Source: Actinomycetota bacterium (GTDB lineage Bacteria > Actinomycetota > Acidimicrobiia > Acidimicrobiales > UBA8592). Taken from it: a stretch of 11,901 bases of DNA. Positions within the stretch are counted from its first letter, which is position 1; every line of letters begins with the position of its first letter. The notes beneath the pieces were generated by a model, which searched no databases, was not told where the DNA came from, and saw only the letters and a list, made by a program, of their open reading frames with translations. Of this stretch, positions 11,519 to 11,901 are shown one piece after another. Where the stretch lies: positions 20,067-31,967 of the forward strand of contig PAYW01000022.1 of the NCBI GenBank assembly GCA_002715425.1. The letters are read 5' to 3'. The position numbers and the translations under genes are program-made.

Positions 11519-11901
11519 ATGCGTAAACTCCTGAATAGAAACGGATTACTGACGCGAGATGTCGTTCTTCTTCTATCAGCAGGACTGGCTTACTTTATCG
11601 TTGCTGGTATCTCATTCCCCGTTTTGCCTCGACTTGTAAAACAAGAATTAAATGGAGGTGAATTTGAAATAGGGCTTGCTTTCGGTGTGATGGGGCTTGG
11701 GATGTTAGCTATGCGGCCTCTAGTCGGATTCCTTGCTGACAAGTATGGAAGAAAGCAGCTAATAGTCGTTGGAGCAATAGTAATTATTATCACCCAGCTA
11801 CTTCATGTCCCAGCCGCGAGATCCAGTTTGGGGATGTTGCTCCTTGTTCGCTTTGTGCTTGGGTTGGGAAGTTCAGCGATGTACGTTGGGCAAGCTACAA
11901 C
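11519..11901 (+). CDS. MFS transporter, N-terminal part (runs off the window)
   Basis: 127 complete codons are visible from ATG 11519 to the window edge with no stop. Residues 14-36 form the first membrane helix. After the second helix comes the major-facilitator motif A, G70-F-L-A-D74-K-Y-G-R78-K, in the cytoplasmic loop between helices 2 and 3. Helix 3 (81-95) and helix 4 (from about 104) follow, the latter with the conserved Arg111 in L-V-R-F. These proteins move small molecules by proton-coupled or exchange transport; drug/metabolite export and substrate import look alike at this level. It starts 4 bp after the luciferase-like stop with only a weak ribosome binding site, suggesting coupled translation. 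Confidence 0.9.
   Translation, partial: MRKLLNRNGLLTRDVVLLLSAGLAYFIVAGISFPVLPRLVKQELNGGEFEIGLAFGVMGLGMLAMRPLVGFLADKYGRKQLIVVGAIVIIITQLLHVPAARSSLGMLLLVRFVLGLGSSAMYVGQAT

Overview
The window reads as a piece of a bacterial chromosome of moderate, slightly AT-leaning composition. It encodes a CaiB-type CoA-transferase, an acyl-CoA dehydrogenase, a cytochrome P450, a Rieske oxygenase and a luciferase-like (probably F420- or flavin-dependent) oxidoreductase. That gene set, one GTG start and one possibly leaderless gene fit an actinobacterium, for example a marine or soil Acidimicrobiia-like lineage. Chloroflexi of the SAR202 type cannot be excluded. No rRNA, tRNA, IS element or CRISPR array was seen.

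The central observation is that two genes appear to encode selenoproteins. Each is split by an in-frame TGA exactly where the family has its redox cysteine. The first (5836-6903) is an AhpD/carboxymuconolactone-decarboxylase-like protein whose CxxCxxxH motif reads C-F-Y-[UGA]-T-S-A-H. The second (8853-9209) is an ArsC-type arsenate reductase-like protein whose catalytic Cys12 is UGA, with R60, R95 and R108 retained. Both UGA codons are followed, after 23-24 nt, by a 7-bp hairpin with a G in the first two loop positions, as expected for a bacterial SECIS element. Elsewhere TGA is an ordinary stop (yeeE-like, P450, cysQ-like and luciferase-like genes), so this is not a global reassignment.

Layout: 1-778 (minus) is the N-terminal part of a Rieske oxygenase alpha subunit. 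860-1791 (plus) holds two overlapping half-size YeeE/YedE membrane proteins for sulfur, or possibly selenium, compound transport. 3220-1803 (minus) is a pair made of an ABM-domain protein and a bicupin. 3347-9967 (plus) is a seven-gene co-directional run: CaiB CoA-transferase, acyl-CoA dehydrogenase, AhpD-like selenoprotein, P450, dephospho-CoA kinase, ArsC-like selenoprotein and CysQ-like phosphatase. Junctions range from a 4-bp overlap to a 59-bp gap. 10077-10540 is a cold-shock protein followed 2 bp later by a small SHOCT-like protein. 10627-11901 holds a luciferase-like oxidoreductase and the start of an MFS transporter.

How the genes may work together (inference): the CoA-transferase activates a carboxylic acid, the dehydrogenase desaturates the acyl-CoA, and the P450 and Rieske enzymes oxygenate the substrate. 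The selenoproteins would then act in peroxide or thiol redox around this oxidative catabolism. coaE in the same run would link it to CoA supply. The substrate cannot be read from the sequence.
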